Source of the DNA: Gemmatimonadota bacterium
GTDB lineage: Bacteria > Gemmatimonadota > Gemmatimonadetes > Gemmatimonadales > GWC2-71-9
Reading direction: 5' to 3'
DNA length: 64,000 bases
NCBI GenBank assembly: GCA_003221035.1
Contig: QHUB01000010.1
Location: 41,277-105,276, forward strand
Shown here: piece after piece, positions 7,103-16,303 of the stretch
Layout of the letters: every line of letters starts with the position of its first letter
How positions within the stretch are numbered: the first letter of the stretch is position 1
Made by a program: the position numbers and the translations under genes
Notes under the pieces: model-generated
What the model saw: the letters and a program-made list of their open reading frames with translations, nothing else
Told to the model about the DNA's origin: nothing
Databases searched by the model: none

Positions 7103-8439
7103 GTCGCCCTCAATGAATCGGGCCGGATCATCCGGCCCCGGATCATGACCATCGAGATATTGCGGGTGGCGCCGATGTTGCCGGCGGGATTGCCGTTCAG
7201 CACGACGAGGTCGGCCACTTTTCCCGGCGCGATCATGCCCAACGAGTCCGCATGGAGCAGCTGCGCGCCGCGCCGGGTGGCGGCCGTGATCGCCTCGAGC
7301 GGGGTAAGGCCCGCGGCCACGAGCAGCGCCATCTCCTCATGCATCGAGTAGCCCGGAATCAACAACTGATTGGCGGCGTCGGTGCCGGCGGCGATTGCGC
7401 CGCCGGCGCGTTTGAACTCGCGGACGAATTGATCCTGGCGCCGGCGCGAGCGCCGGAATGCGTCGAAGTCGGCCGCATGCCAGCCGGTGCGCCGCACGAG
7501 ACTCGGCACGCTGCGCACGCTCTGCGCGTTGTCGGGCACATCTTCCATGCCCGGCCGCGACAGCAGAATGGGATTGTCGAGCCGTGCCAGCATGTCGTGA
7601 AGCACCAGCGTCGGCACAATCGTCACCTTGGTTTGCGCGAGCGCCTGCGCCGTGCGTGCCACCGTCGCCGAGTCCAGCGCCGCCCAGCCTTTTTCCTCCA
7701 CCGTCCACCCCGTGAGGAAATTGCTGTGCGCATAGCTGTAGGTGGCGTCACCAGTCGCGGCCTGCACGACGCCGGCCATGTGCTCGATCGACACCACACC
7801 GGCGCGTGCCGCCGTCAGCGCATCGGTCTTGCCGAGGTGCGCCGCAACGGGGAGGCGGAGCTTCTCGGCTTCGTCGAGAAGTGGACGCAGCAGGTCTGGT
7901 GTGATCTTGGTGTACACCTTCAGGTAATCGGCGCCTGCCACTGCATGCTGGTCCACCGCGCGCCGCGCCTCATCAGGCGTCGAAACGCCGACGGCATTCG
8001 GGTAGGTCGTCGGCATCCCGTCGATCATCGCGCCTGCGCTGAACATTCGCGGGCCGATGATCGAGCCGAGGTTCATCTGGCTCCGGAGCTGGAGCACGGT
8101 GTCGGTCTGGCCGTGCAGGTCGCGCACGGTCGTGACGCCCCACGCGATGTACCGCTGCGTCGCCCAGCGTTCGACGTGCGCGTGCGCATCGATCAGCCCG
8201 GGAATGACCGTCTTTCCCACCAGACTGATCTGCTCGGCGCCGTTCGGGATGGAGATCTCGTTCACCCGCGCGACGGCATCGATGTGGCCGTTGCGGATGA
8301 TGATCAGCGCATCGCTTTTCGGGTCTCCGCCCGCGCCGTCGATCAAAGTCGCACCGGTGAGCGCGATGACGCGGTCTTTAGGCGGGAGAAACTTGCTGCA
8401 GCCGCAGAGTGACAGCAGAAACAGGAACGTGAGCCTCAC
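7093..8439 (-). CDS. lipoprotein amidohydrolase (imidazolonepropionase/prolidase-like)
   Basis: 448 aa. The leader VRLTFLFLLSLCGC has a lipobox with Cys14. After the N-terminal sandwich comes PGLIDAHAH with the metal pair His86/His88. YLKVYTK supplies the bridging Lys, AAHLGKT and SIEHMAG supply the later His ligands, and GTDAANQ the catalytic Asp. The C-terminal LGMIAPGKVADLVVL closes the composite domain. This is the usual layout of periplasmic amidohydrolases acting on small amides or peptides. The start is GTG at 8439, sharing GTGA with the upstream SnoaL-like gene. It overlaps the next amidohydrolase, so the three exported products are probably made together. Confidence 0.88.
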   Translation of the reverse strand: MRLTFLFLLSLCGCSKFLPPKDRVIALTGATLIDGAGGDPKSDALIIIRNGHIDAVARVNEISIPNGAEQISLVGKTVIPGLIDAHAHVERWATQRYIAWGVTTVRDLHGQTDTVLQLRSQMNLGSIIGPRMFSAGAMIDGMPTTYPNAVGVSTPDEARRAVDQHAVAGADYLKVYTKITPDLLRPLLDEAEKLRLPVAAHLGKTDALTAARAGVVSIEHMAGVVQAATGDATYSYAHSNFLTGWTVEEKGWAALDSATVARTAQALAQTKVTIVPTLVLHDMLARLDNPILLSRPGMEDVPDNAQSVRSVPSLVRRTGWHAADFDAFRRSRRRQDQFVREFKRAGGAIAAGTDAANQLLIPGYSMHEEMALLVAAGLTPLEAITAATRRGAQLLHADSLGMIAPGKVADLVVLNGNPAGNIGATRNISMVMIRGRMIRPDSLRATWK

Positions 8440-8885
8440 TTCGTGTCCGCCGACGTGTGATCGTGCAGAATCTTCCAGCGGTCGCCCTGCTTTTGCAGCA
8501 CCAGCGTGAACGGCCCACTCGCGACCGTGGAATCGCGACGCGACAGCTTGAACCGCGCGGTCGCATACGCGAAGTCGGGCGTCAGGACGCGGACATGCAG
8601 CTCGTCGAACGACAGCGAGTCGCGCGACTTGCCCGGCGCGAAATAGTTTTTTTGGTAGCGATCGTAGAGCGCCTGCCAGCCATATTGGACGTGTCCGTTG
8701 TTCATGTAGCTCGTGAGCGAATCCTGCGCGTAGTCGCTCATGAAGCCCTGAAGATCTCCGCGATTCCAATCGGATGCGGAGCGCTTGAGCATCGCGGCGA
8801 TTTCATCGGGCGGATTGCCCAGCGGAATTTTTGGCGCGGAACAGGCGGCCAGCGCAGCGAGAACCACGTACGACGCACGACGCAC
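8436..8885 (-). CDS. SnoaL-like/DUF4440-type lipoprotein
   Basis: 149 aa with a short lipoprotein leader ending LAALAAC (Cys15). The rest matches the NTF2-like cone fold: DEIAAMLKRSASDWNRGDL helix, FMSDYAQDS, then strands ending FTLVLQKQGDRWKILHDH. Such domains bind or isomerise small ligands; the role here is unknown. The start is GTG at 8885, with AAAGGAG 8 nt upstream. The first codons coincide with three ACGACGC-type heptads (8870-8890), so the repeat encodes part of the leader. It is the first gene of the long minus-strand operon, behind a strong hairpin at 8907-8939. Confidence 0.8.
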   Translation of the reverse strand: MRRASYVVLAALAACSAPKIPLGNPPDEIAAMLKRSASDWNRGDLQGFMSDYAQDSLTSYMNNGHVQYGWQALYDRYQKNYFAPGKSRDSLSFDELHVRVLTPDFAYATARFKLSRRDSTVASGPFTLVLQKQGDRWKILHDHTSADTK

Positions 8886-8906
8886 GAGTTCGTCTCCTTT
8901 AACGAG

Positions 8907-8939
8907 CCGCGGGAGCGTCTCGGCGAGACGCTCCCGCGG
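8907..8939. terminator. perfect 15-bp hairpin between two minus-strand genes
   Basis: Two 15-nt arms (8907-8921 and 8925-8939, CCGCGGGAGCGTCTC and its complement) flank a GGC loop. It follows the stop of the Lys-rich gene and precedes the SD of the SnoaL-like gene. No T-run follows on either strand, so intrinsic termination is uncertain; it may instead stabilise transcript ends. Confidence 0.6.
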
Positions 8940-8957
8940 ATGTCGGTGCGAGATCGG

Positions 8958-9212
8958 TTAGCGGCGGCGCTTCTTCGGGGACTTTTTCTTCTTCGCCGCT
9001 TTCTTCTTTGTCTTAGGCCGGGCCTTCTTGGCCGCTTTCTTTTTCTTCTTGGCCTTCGGCTTGGAGGACGGGCGCGGCCGCGCGGGCCGCGAGGACTCCT
9101 CCATCGGCTCCGACGACGGCGTCGGGGCGGGAGTGGGGGCCGACGGGAACATCGGCTCCATGAAGCCCGGTCCCGGCCAACTACTCTCCGTTACGTCCGT
9201 CTGCTCAAGCAT
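8958..9212 (-). CDS. Lys/Ala-rich histone H1-like protein
   Basis: 84 aa in two parts. Residues 1-45 are acidic and Pro-rich. The C-terminal half (about 50-84) is a run of Lys, Ala, Pro and Arg made of KKAAKK- and RPKTKKK-type blocks ending KKRRR. Such tails resemble eukaryotic H1 and bacterial Hc1/AlgP-type tails, which bind DNA without sequence preference. The start is ATG at 9212 with GGAGAAG upstream. No folded domain is visible. A nucleoid-associated role is inferred from composition alone. Confidence 0.7.
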   Translation of the reverse strand: MLEQTDVTESSWPGPGFMEPMFPSAPTPAPTPSSEPMEESSRPARPRPSSKPKAKKKKKAAKKARPKTKKKAAKKKKSPKKRRR

Positions 9213-9385
9213 CGGATCTTCTCCATGCTGGTAGGTGCGAGGGCGTCGTGGGTGGCCTATAGCTTACCGCGGGATTTCTACCTCGCAAGGTGACACGAAC
9301 TAGCGTGTTTTCGGTGCCGAAACTGCGCTCGAATGTGACAAGTTGGCTTGACAACGCCATTTAGCTGAACACACATTCGCGAGCC

Positions 9386-11674
9386 ATGATCGGACGCACG
9401 TTTTTCGCGACACTCGCGCTCGCGGTCCCCAGCGCCCTGGCGGCGCAGAACGTCGCCGAGGTTCAGGTCGCCCCGCCCGCCGTGACGATTCGGGTCGGCG
9501 AGCGCAGCGGATTGCTCGCGACCGCGTTCGATCGCATCGGGAACGTCATCCCGACGGTCCGCATCATCTGGTCGTCGAACAACCTCAACGTCGCGAAGAT
9601 CGACAACAACGGCACCGTCACCGGCGTCGCCAACGGCGTCGCCATCATCGAGGCGCGGGTTGGCGCCCGGCGTGGGCAAGCCGCCATCCAGGTCACCGGC
9701 GGTGCCAGCGCCGCCCCGCCCCCGGCGCCTCCGGCGGCTCCGCCCGCCGCACCTCCGCCACCTCCAGGCCCCGATCCTTACCTCGGACAGCCTGCGGGTA
9801 CCGGTCCCGCAGCGGCGCTGCGGCTCGATCCAGGCGTCGTGTATCTGCTGCCGTCGGAGAACACTCGAGTTTCGCCTCGGGCCATCAAGGAGGATGGCTC
9901 GCCCGCGGCGCCCGTCGTTGTTACGTGGACCTCGCTCAGGCCCGACGTCGCGAGCGTGGACCAGAGCGGCAATGTCGTGGCGCTGGCTCCCGGTCAGGGC
10001 ACAATTCAAGTCACGGTCGCGGGCGGTCTTACAGCCACGGCCCCCGTCGTCGTGCAGCAGGCGGAGTTCAGCGTGCGCGAAGGAGCGCAGTTGCTGCTGT
10101 CGCCGGGTGAAGTCGATACCGTGCATGTCGTCGTCACCACACAGAGCGGCCGCACGGTTAATCCCCTGGTGCTGCAGTGGTCGTCCACCGATCAGAGTGT
10201 CGCGCGCGTCAGCCTCGGGGGTGTGGTGACCGCCGCTGGACCGGGCAAAGCGCTGTTGAACGTGTCGGGCCTTTTGCAGAACAAGACCATCGAGGTGTCG
10301 GTCCATCAGGTGGTGGACAAACTCTCGGTGCGGCCGCGCGTCGCGACCGAAGTGCAGGTACCACTTACGGGCTCGGCCAAGTTCGAGGCGCAGGCGCTCA
10401 CTGCTGAGAATGTGGGGGTGCCCGAGGCACCGCTCCGCTGGGTGGTGACCGATCCCCAGATCGCGACCTTCGACGCGCAGACCGGCATGCTCACCGGTCG
10501 CGCCGTCGGCAAGACGCAGCTGACGGTTCGCGGTCCTGGCTCCGGGTTGGCCGTCACGTGGAACGTCAGCGTCATCGCCGGGTCGCCGAAATTCACGCAG
10601 TCCCGAGTTGGAATCGGCCTCAATCAGCGCCACACGCTGCGCGCCAATTACGCGGACTCGCTTGGAAACGCGCTTGGCCCCGCGACAAACCTCACGTGGG
10701 CCAGCGACAATCCCCAGGTCGCCGCGGTCGGTGAAGACGGCACGGTGTCGGGCGCCGGGTACGGACGTGCGAAGGTGACCGCCACCGCTCCCGGCGGAAA
10801 GACGGCAGTTGCCGACGTGTACGTCGTCGGCGAAATCGTCGTAGCGAGCAACCGTGGATTCCCGAACACACCAGGGAAATTCCAGCTGTTCAGCGTCGAG
10901 CGCGCCAACCTGGCCGGCCTCACCAAGCTGACGCCCGCGACCGATACGGTCTCGGCCAGCGATCCCACGTTTTCGCCCGATGGCTCGCGGGTCGCCTACG
11001 TCTCGCTGAAGGACGGCAATCCCGAGATCTACGTCATGAACGCGGACGGCACGGGCCCGACCCGCCTCACGACCGATCCGCAGGCGGATGGGCATCCCGC
11101 CTTCAGCGCCGATGGCCAGACCGTCCTCTTCCACTCGGCCCGCACCGCAGGGAAGCAGCAGATCTGGTCGGTCAATGTCGACGGCAGCGGGCTGCAGCCG
11201 CTCACGCGCGATTCGGTGAATTCAGCGCCGACCATTTCACCTGACGGGCAGACGATCGCCTACGTCTCCTCGCGCAACAAAGACATCGACATCTGGCTCA
11301 TGAACCGCGACGGCACGAACCAGCGGCAATTCACCCGGTCGCCGCAGCAACGCGAATCCGAGCCGCACTTCCTGCGCGATGGCACGCTGACCTATCTGGT
11401 CGAGCGGCGCGACGCCAACCGCACCGTCCAGCAGGTGATGAAAGCGGATCTCGCGACCGGCGCGACCACGGCGATCACAGGGACGGACCTGGCGATTGCG
11501 TCGTTCGCCGTCTCGCCGTCGGGCGATCTCGTGGCGCTGGTCGTCAACACCAAGCCCCAGGATCACAGCCATCCGGCATACCGGGTCTACGTCCAGCCGG
11601 TTTCTTCTGGAACGCCGGTTCCCCTGCCCACGACCGGCACGGAGCAGATGATTACGCCAGCCTTCCGGCCTTAG
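9386..11674 (+). CDS. secreted protein with bacterial Ig-like (BIG2) repeats and a TolB-like propeller
   Basis: 762 aa. The signal peptide is residues 1-20 (ends ALAAQ). Several Ig-like group 2 repeats follow, each carrying the pattern VTWTSxxPxVAxVDxxGxVxAxxxG, with a Pro/Ala-rich linker at about 108-130 between the first and second. The last 230 residues hold PD40/TolB-type beta-propeller repeats (FSPDGSRVAYVS, NPEIYVMNADGTGPTRLT and similar). The likely role is in the periplasm or at the cell surface: binding, adhesion or envelope-complex contact. The 173-bp upstream gap contains TTGACA (9348-9353) but no convincing -10 box. Nothing else is recognisable in that gap. Confidence 0.85.
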   Translation: MIGRTFFATLALAVPSALAAQNVAEVQVAPPAVTIRVGERSGLLATAFDRIGNVIPTVRIIWSSNNLNVAKIDNNGTVTGVANGVAIIEARVGARRGQAAIQVTGGASAAPPPAPPAAPPAAPPPPPGPDPYLGQPAGTGPAAALRLDPGVVYLLPSENTRVSPRAIKEDGSPAAPVVVTWTSLRPDVASVDQSGNVVALAPGQGTIQVTVAGGLTATAPVVVQQAEFSVREGAQLLLSPGEVDTVHVVVTTQSGRTVNPLVLQWSSTDQSVARVSLGGVVTAAGPGKALLNVSGLLQNKTIEVSVHQVVDKLSVRPRVATEVQVPLTGSAKFEAQALTAENVGVPEAPLRWVVTDPQIATFDAQTGMLTGRAVGKTQLTVRGPGSGLAVTWNVSVIAGSPKFTQSRVGIGLNQRHTLRANYADSLGNALGPATNLTWASDNPQVAAVGEDGTVSGAGYGRAKVTATAPGGKTAVADVYVVGEIVVASNRGFPNTPGKFQLFSVERANLAGLTKLTPATDTVSASDPTFSPDGSRVAYVSLKDGNPEIYVMNADGTGPTRLTTDPQADGHPAFSADGQTVLFHSARTAGKQQIWSVNVDGSGLQPLTRDSVNSAPTISPDGQTIAYVSSRNKDIDIWLMNRDGTNQRQFTRSPQQRESEPHFLRDGTLTYLVERRDANRTVQQVMKADLATGATTAITGTDLAIASFAVSPSGDLVALVVNTKPQDHSHPAYRVYVQPVSSGTPVPLPTTGTEQMITPAFRP

Positions 11675-11675
11675 C

Positions 11676-11710
11676 AGGAATCGGGAGTCAGGAGTCGGGA
11701 GCCAGGAACA
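11676..11710 (+). repeat. five 7-nt direct repeats upstream of the dehydrogenase gene
   Basis: Five consecutive heptads of the form (A/G)GGA(A/G)TC with C or A variants fill the whole gap between the propeller gene and the next ATG. The last unit supplies the Shine-Dalgarno-like AGGAAC. The same unit type recurs at 3676-3692, 47422-47449 and, complemented, at 57554-57581. Confidence 0.75.
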
Positions 11711-12751
11711 ATGCGCGCGTGCGTTCTAACGGCGACCGGCGGAATCGACAACCTCGACGTCAAATACGTGCCCGATGCTCCCGCTCCCCAGGCTGGGGAA
11801 GTGCGAGTCGGCATCCGCGCGGCCGCGTTGAATCACCTCGATCTATTTGTTGCGCAGGGCATGCCGGGGGCGGCGGACCGCTTTCCCCACGTCGTCGGAG
11901 CGGACGGCGCCGGGATCGTCGAGTCCGTGGGACCGAACGTCACCACGGTCCGTCCGGGCGATCGCGTCATGATCAATCCGGGAATCTCGGACTACACGTG
12001 CGAATTCTGTAGCGCCGGCGAGCACTCGCTCTGCGTGAATTACCGCCTCCTCGGCGAGCATCTGCCGGGGACGCTCGCGGAGCTCGTGACGGTCCCCGCG
12101 CCCAACGTCGCCCCGATCCCCGCGCTCGTGCCGCCGCTTTCGTGGGGAGAAGCCGCGGCGTTTTCGCTCGTGACGCTGACCGCCTGGCGGATGCTCGTAA
12201 CGCGCGCGCGCGTTCAGGCTGGAGAATGGGTCCTGATCTGGGGCATCGGCGGGGGCGTCTCACTCGCCGCTTTGCGCGTCGCGAAGCTCTACGGCGCGCG
12301 CGTCATTGCGACGTCGTCGAGCGACGCGAAGCTCGACGCCGCGAAGGGGCTGGGCGCCGACGTCACGCTGAATCACCGCACGCAGCAGATCTCACAGGAG
12401 GTTCGCGCGCTCACGAAGAAGCGCGGCGTGGACGTCGTAGTCGAGAATGTGGGCGCCGCGACCTGGGACGAGTCACTCAGGAGTTTGCGGCGCGGCGGGC
12501 GGCTCGTGACGTGCGGTGCGACAACCGGCCCGCAGGTGGGAATCGACCTCCGGCGGCTGTTCTGGCATCACTGGAGCATCCTGGGATCGACCATGGGGAA
12601 CGCGGCGGAGTACGCCGAGATCATCAGGCGACTTGGGCGGGGAGAGCTGCGGCCGACCGTGGATCGGGTGTATCCGCTGTCTCAGGCCAGGGAAGCGTAT
12701 GAGCGCCTGGAACGAGGAGAGCAGCTCGGAAAAATCACCGTCGAGATCTAG
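11711..12751 (+). CDS. MDR-family zinc-type alcohol dehydrogenase-like protein
   Basis: 346 aa. The N-terminal GroES-like domain and C-terminal Rossmann domain (WGIGGGVSLAALRVAKLYGA) are both complete. The usual catalytic zinc ligands are changed: the Cys of the CHxD loop is replaced (NHLDLF), and GHE is GADG. The structural-zinc lobe keeps three of four cysteines (CEFCSAGEHSLC), with Asp where the first would be. This resembles quinone-oxidoreductase-type or zinc-poor MDR enzymes using NAD(P)H. The start is ATG at 11711 behind the AGGAAC of the heptad array. Substrate unknown. Confidence 0.85.
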   Translation: MRACVLTATGGIDNLDVKYVPDAPAPQAGEVRVGIRAAALNHLDLFVAQGMPGAADRFPHVVGADGAGIVESVGPNVTTVRPGDRVMINPGISDYTCEFCSAGEHSLCVNYRLLGEHLPGTLAELVTVPAPNVAPIPALVPPLSWGEAAAFSLVTLTAWRMLVTRARVQAGEWVLIWGIGGGVSLAALRVAKLYGARVIATSSSDAKLDAAKGLGADVTLNHRTQQISQEVRALTKKRGVDVVVENVGAATWDESLRSLRRGGRLVTCGATTGPQVGIDLRRLFWHHWSILGSTMGNAAEYAEIIRRLGRGELRPTVDRVYPLSQAREAYERLERGEQLGKITVEI

Positions 12752-12810
12752 CTTTTCCGCAGCTAAGTATTTAAGTTTCATCATCTTATCTCACTCCTAC
12801 ATCGAATCCA

Positions 12811-15360
12811 ATGACCGGTCCTAACGTCCGCGAGCGCATCCTCCCTCGGCTGATCGAGGATGAATTAAAGGAATCGTTCCTCGATTACTCGATGAGCGTC
12901 ATCGTGTCGCGCGCGCTGCCCGATGTGCGCGACGGCCTGAAGCCCGTTCACCGCCGCATCCTCTACGCCATGCACGAGCTGGGGCTCGTGCCCGGCCGGC
13001 CTTACAAGAAAGCCGCCACGGTCGTCGGCGACGTGCTCGGCAAATATCATCCGCACGGCGACATCGCGGTCTACGACTCACTCGTCCGGATGGTGCAGGA
13101 CTTCTCGCTGCGGTATCCGCTGATCGACGGGCAGGGAAACTTCGGCTCGGTCGATGGCGATTCCGCGGCCGCGTATCGCTATACCGAAGCGCGGCTCACG
13201 CGCGTCGCGATGACGATGCTGGAGGACATCGACAAGAACACCGTCGCGTTCGTCCCCAACTTCGACGACCGGCTGCAGGAGCCCACCGTCCTGCCCGGCC
13301 GGCTGCCGAACCTGATCGTGAACGGCTCGGCCGGTATCGCGGTCGGCATGACGACGAACATTCCGCCGCACAACCTGGGCGAAGTCGTCCAGGCGCTCGT
13401 CCACCTCGTCGATCACCCGACCGCGGGCATCAAGGACATCCGGAAGTTCATCAAGGGTCCCGATTTTCCGACCGGCGCGATCATTTACGGCCGCGACGGC
13501 ATCAAGGAATGCTACGAGAAGGGTCGCGGCCGCATCATCATTCGCGCGCGCGCGATTATCGAAGAGAAGGAATCGACCGGCAAGCAGCAGATCGTCGTCG
13601 CGGAATTCCCGTACCAGGTCAGCCCCGAGCGGGTGCACGAGCAGATCCGCGATCTCGTGCTCGCCAAGAAGCTCGAAGGCATCAGCGACGTCCGGAACGA
13701 GTCCGACAGAGAGGGCATCCGGCTCGTCATCGAGCTGAAGCGCGACGCCATCCCGATGGTCGTGCTGAATCAGCTCTACAAGCACACGCAGATGCAGCAG
13801 ACGTTCGGCGCGATCATGCTGGCGCTGGTCGACGGCGTGCCGAAAGAAATGAACCTCGTCGAGATCCTGCAGCACTTCATCGAGCATCGCCACACCGTCA
13901 TCACGCGCCGCACCGAGTTCGAGCTGCAGCGCGCGCAGGATCGCGAGCACATCCTCGAAGGGTTGAAGATCGCGGTCGACAACATCGACGAAGTGATCAA
14001 GCTCATCAAGAAATCGAAGGACACGCCGTCGGCGGACGCGGCGCTGCGGAAGCGGTTCAAGCTGTCGGAGAAGCAGTCGGCGGAAATCCTCAACATGCGC
14101 CTCGCGCGCCTGACCGCGCTCGAAATCGAGAAGCTCGAGGCCGAGTTGAAGGACGTCCGCAAGTTCATCAAGGAATGCAAGGAGATTCTCGCGTCCAAGC
14201 CGCGGCGCATGAAGATCCTCAAAGAAGAGCTCACGGAGCTCGCTCAGGGGTTTGGTGACGACAGACGCACAGAGATCGTCGCCGACCAGGGCGAGTTCTC
14301 GATCGAGGACTTGATCGCCGAAGAGGACATGGTCATCACCGTCTCCCATGCGGGCTACATCAAGCGGCTCCCGGTTTCTGCGTACCGCCGGCAACGGCGC
14401 GGTGGCAGGGGAGTGATCGCGGCCCATCAGAAGGAAGACGACTGGGTCGAGCATCTGTTCATCGCGTCCACGCACGACTACGTGATGTTCTTTACCGAAC
14501 AGGGCCAGTGTTACTGGCTGAAGGTGCATGAGATCCCGCAGGCGGCGCGCGCGGCGCGCGGCAAGCCGATTATCTCGTGCGTCGCGATGAAGCCCGACGA
14601 GCGTCTCGCCGCCCTCGTGCCGGTGCGGGAGTTCTCCGAGGATCAGTCCCTGCTGTTCGCGACCAAGGACGGGGTCGTGAAGAAGACGGTGCTGTCGGAG
14701 TTCGGAAATCCGCGCTCCGTCGGCATCCGCGCCATCAACATCGAGAAGGGCGACCAGCTGATCGACGTCCAGGTGACCGACGGCAAGAACGACATCGTCC
14801 TCGCCACCGCGCACGGCATGAGCATCCGCTTCCACGAGAAAGACGTGCGCGACATGGGGCGGACGGCGACCGGCGTGAAGGGGGTCGCGCTCGACAAGAA
14901 GGACGCCATCATCGACATGGTGGTGGTGCGCCGCAAGTCGACGCTGCTGACGGTCACGGAGAAAGGCCTGGGCAAGCGCTCAGAGCTTGACGAATACCGC
15001 GTGCAACACCGCGGCGGCCGCGGCATCATCACGCTGAAGCACAGCGACAAGACCGGCGACATCGTCGCGCTGAAAGAGGTCTTGCCCGACGACGAGCTGA
15101 TGATGATCACCGAGAAGGGGATCATGATCCGCGTGCCGGTCGAAGGGATCCGCATTTCGGGGCGCAACACCCAGGGCGTGAAGATCATGAACCTCACGCC
15201 GGGCGATCTGGTCGTGGACGTGGCGCGTGTGGTGAAGGAAGATGAGGACGAGGCCGAGATCGAGGAGGATGAGGACGAGACGTCCCCCCCGCGCCCGGCG
15301 CCGCCGAAGTCCTCGGCCAAGTCCAAGCCCAAGTCCCCAGGCCCCAAGCCCAAGAAGTAG
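12811..15360 (+). CDS. gyrA: DNA gyrase subunit A
   Basis: 849 aa. GyrA cuts and rejoins DNA in the A2B2 gyrase that introduces negative supercoils. The winged-helix/tower region starts [21 protein letters not shown]; the active-site Tyr is Y124 in [10 protein letters not shown]. The C-terminal beta-pinwheel carries the GyrA box QRRGGRG (about residues 527-533), which marks gyrase rather than topoisomerase IV. The quinolone-resistance region reads [10 protein letters not shown]: Ile85 stands where E. coli has Ser83, and Asp89 is kept. The tail is acidic, then Lys/Pro/Ser-rich. gyrB is not in the window. ATG at 12811 follows an AT-rich 59-bp gap that may hold the promoter. Confidence 0.96.
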   Translation: MTGPNVRERILPRLIEDELKESFLDYSMSVIVSRALPDVRDGLKPVHRRILYAMHELGLVPGRPYKKAATVVGDVLGKYHPHGDIAVYDSLVRMVQDFSLRYPLIDGQGNFGSVDGDSAAAYRYTEARLTRVAMTMLEDIDKNTVAFVPNFDDRLQEPTVLPGRLPNLIVNGSAGIAVGMTTNIPPHNLGEVVQALVHLVDHPTAGIKDIRKFIKGPDFPTGAIIYGRDGIKECYEKGRGRIIIRARAIIEEKESTGKQQIVVAEFPYQVSPERVHEQIRDLVLAKKLEGISDVRNESDREGIRLVIELKRDAIPMVVLNQLYKHTQMQQTFGAIMLALVDGVPKEMNLVEILQHFIEHRHTVITRRTEFELQRAQDREHILEGLKIAVDNIDEVIKLIKKSKDTPSADAALRKRFKLSEKQSAEILNMRLARLTALEIEKLEAELKDVRKFIKECKEILASKPRRMKILKEELTELAQGFGDDRRTEIVADQGEFSIEDLIAEEDMVITVSHAGYIKRLPVSAYRRQRRGGRGVIAAHQKEDDWVEHLFIASTHDYVMFFTEQGQCYWLKVHEIPQAARAARGKPIISCVAMKPDERLAALVPVREFSEDQSLLFATKDGVVKKTVLSEFGNPRSVGIRAINIEKGDQLIDVQVTDGKNDIVLATAHGMSIRFHEKDVRDMGRTATGVKGVALDKKDAIIDMVVVRRKSTLLTVTEKGLGKRSELDEYRVQHRGGRGIITLKHSDKTGDIVALKEVLPDDELMMITEKGIMIRVPVEGIRISGRNTQGVKIMNLTPGDLVVDVARVVKEDEDEAEIEEDEDETSPPRPAPPKSSAKSKPKSPGPKPKK

Positions 15361-15361
15361 C

Positions 15362-16303
15362 GTGGTTACCGCTCCCGACATTCACGACGCTGCCGCCGCG
15401 TTGCGGAGGAGCGGCATCGCGCGCCGCACGCGGCTGCTGTACGTGGAGGAGCTGGGCGCCCATCTCAAGCTCGAGAGCGAGCAGCCGATGGGAGCGTTCA
15501 AGATTCGCGGCGCCTACAATGCCATCCGGAAGCTCTCGGACCCCGCGCGCAAGCGCGGCGTGATTACCTACTCATCGGGAAATCACGGCCAGGCCGTTGC
15601 CTACGCCGCGAAGCATTTCGGCATCCGCGCCGTCGTCACGATGCCCGAGACCGCACCAGCCGTGAAGGTCGATGGCGTCAAGAAGTGGGGTGGAGAAGTC
15701 GTCTTTGCCGGCAAAACATCGGAGGACCGCCGCATCACAGCGGAGGCGATCGCGGCAAAGGAAGGCCTCGCGATCGTGCCGCCGTTCGATCACCCCGACA
15801 TCGTCGCGGGACAGGCGAGCGTCGCCCTGGAGATCGTCGAGCAGCTTCCGGAGGTCGAGCACATCGTCGTGCCGGTCGGCGGGGGCGGGCTGATCTCCGG
15901 CATCGTGGCGGGCCTCGCGGCTGCCGGCAGCGACGCGGACGTATGGGGTGTCGAGCCCGCGGGAGCGCCCAAACTCTCCCAGTCGTTAGCTGCCCGCCGG
16001 GTGATCAGACTACAGAAAACCCAGAGCGTCGCTGACGGGCTGATCACGCTCAACATCGGCGAGATCCCCTTCGCGGAATTGACGCGGGAGCGCGACCGGA
16101 TTCGCGGCGTCGTGCTGGTCGAGGATGACAGCATCCGCGCTGCCGTGCAGTTTCTATGGCGCACCGTTCGGCTCGCCGTCGAGCCGTCGGGGGCGGCCAC
16201 GACCGCGGCACTCCTCAGCGGAGCAGTGCCACGCGGCAAGGCCACGGTGCTCGTGGTCAGTGGTGGCAACGTCGATCCCTCGCTACTCGAGGCAACTGAC
16301 TGA
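15362..16303 (+). CDS. ilvA: threonine/serine dehydratase (PLP fold type II)
   Basis: 313 aa. It converts threonine to 2-oxobutyrate and ammonia, or acts on serine. The PLP Lys is K47 in GAFKIRGAYN. SSGNHGQAVA at 71-80 binds the substrate carboxylate, GGGGL near 175 holds the PLP phosphate and VEPSGAAT is the late conserved loop. There is no C-terminal ACT domain, so it is the short catabolic or serine-racemase-like type, without isoleucine feedback control. GTG at 15362 directly follows the gyrA stop; earlier codons are an out-of-frame overlap with gyrA. Its stop overlaps the next ATG by one base (TGATG). Confidence 0.88.
   Translation: MVTAPDIHDAAAALRRSGIARRTRLLYVEELGAHLKLESEQPMGAFKIRGAYNAIRKLSDPARKRGVITYSSGNHGQAVAYAAKHFGIRAVVTMPETAPAVKVDGVKKWGGEVVFAGKTSEDRRITAEAIAAKEGLAIVPPFDHPDIVAGQASVALEIVEQLPEVEHIVVPVGGGGLISGIVAGLAAAGSDADVWGVEPAGAPKLSQSLAARRVIRLQKTQSVADGLITLNIGEIPFAELTRERDRIRGVVLVEDDSIRAAVQFLWRTVRLAVEPSGAATTAALLSGAVPRGKATVLVVSGGNVDPSLLEATD

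Noticed and set aside
9348..9376. Promoter with TTGACA before the Ig-like/propeller gene
   Set aside because: Good -35 box but no acceptable -10 sequence at 16-18 bp, so not listed as a feature.
9278..11134. 618-codon open frame on the minus strand opposite the Ig-like/propeller gene
   Set aside because: Arg/Gly/His-rich translation without domains; it is an antisense frame caused by high GC, while the plus frame has a signal peptide and clear repeats.
13078..14835. 585-codon open frame opposite gyrA
   Set aside because: gyrA is certain on the plus strand; the reverse frame has no family resemblance.
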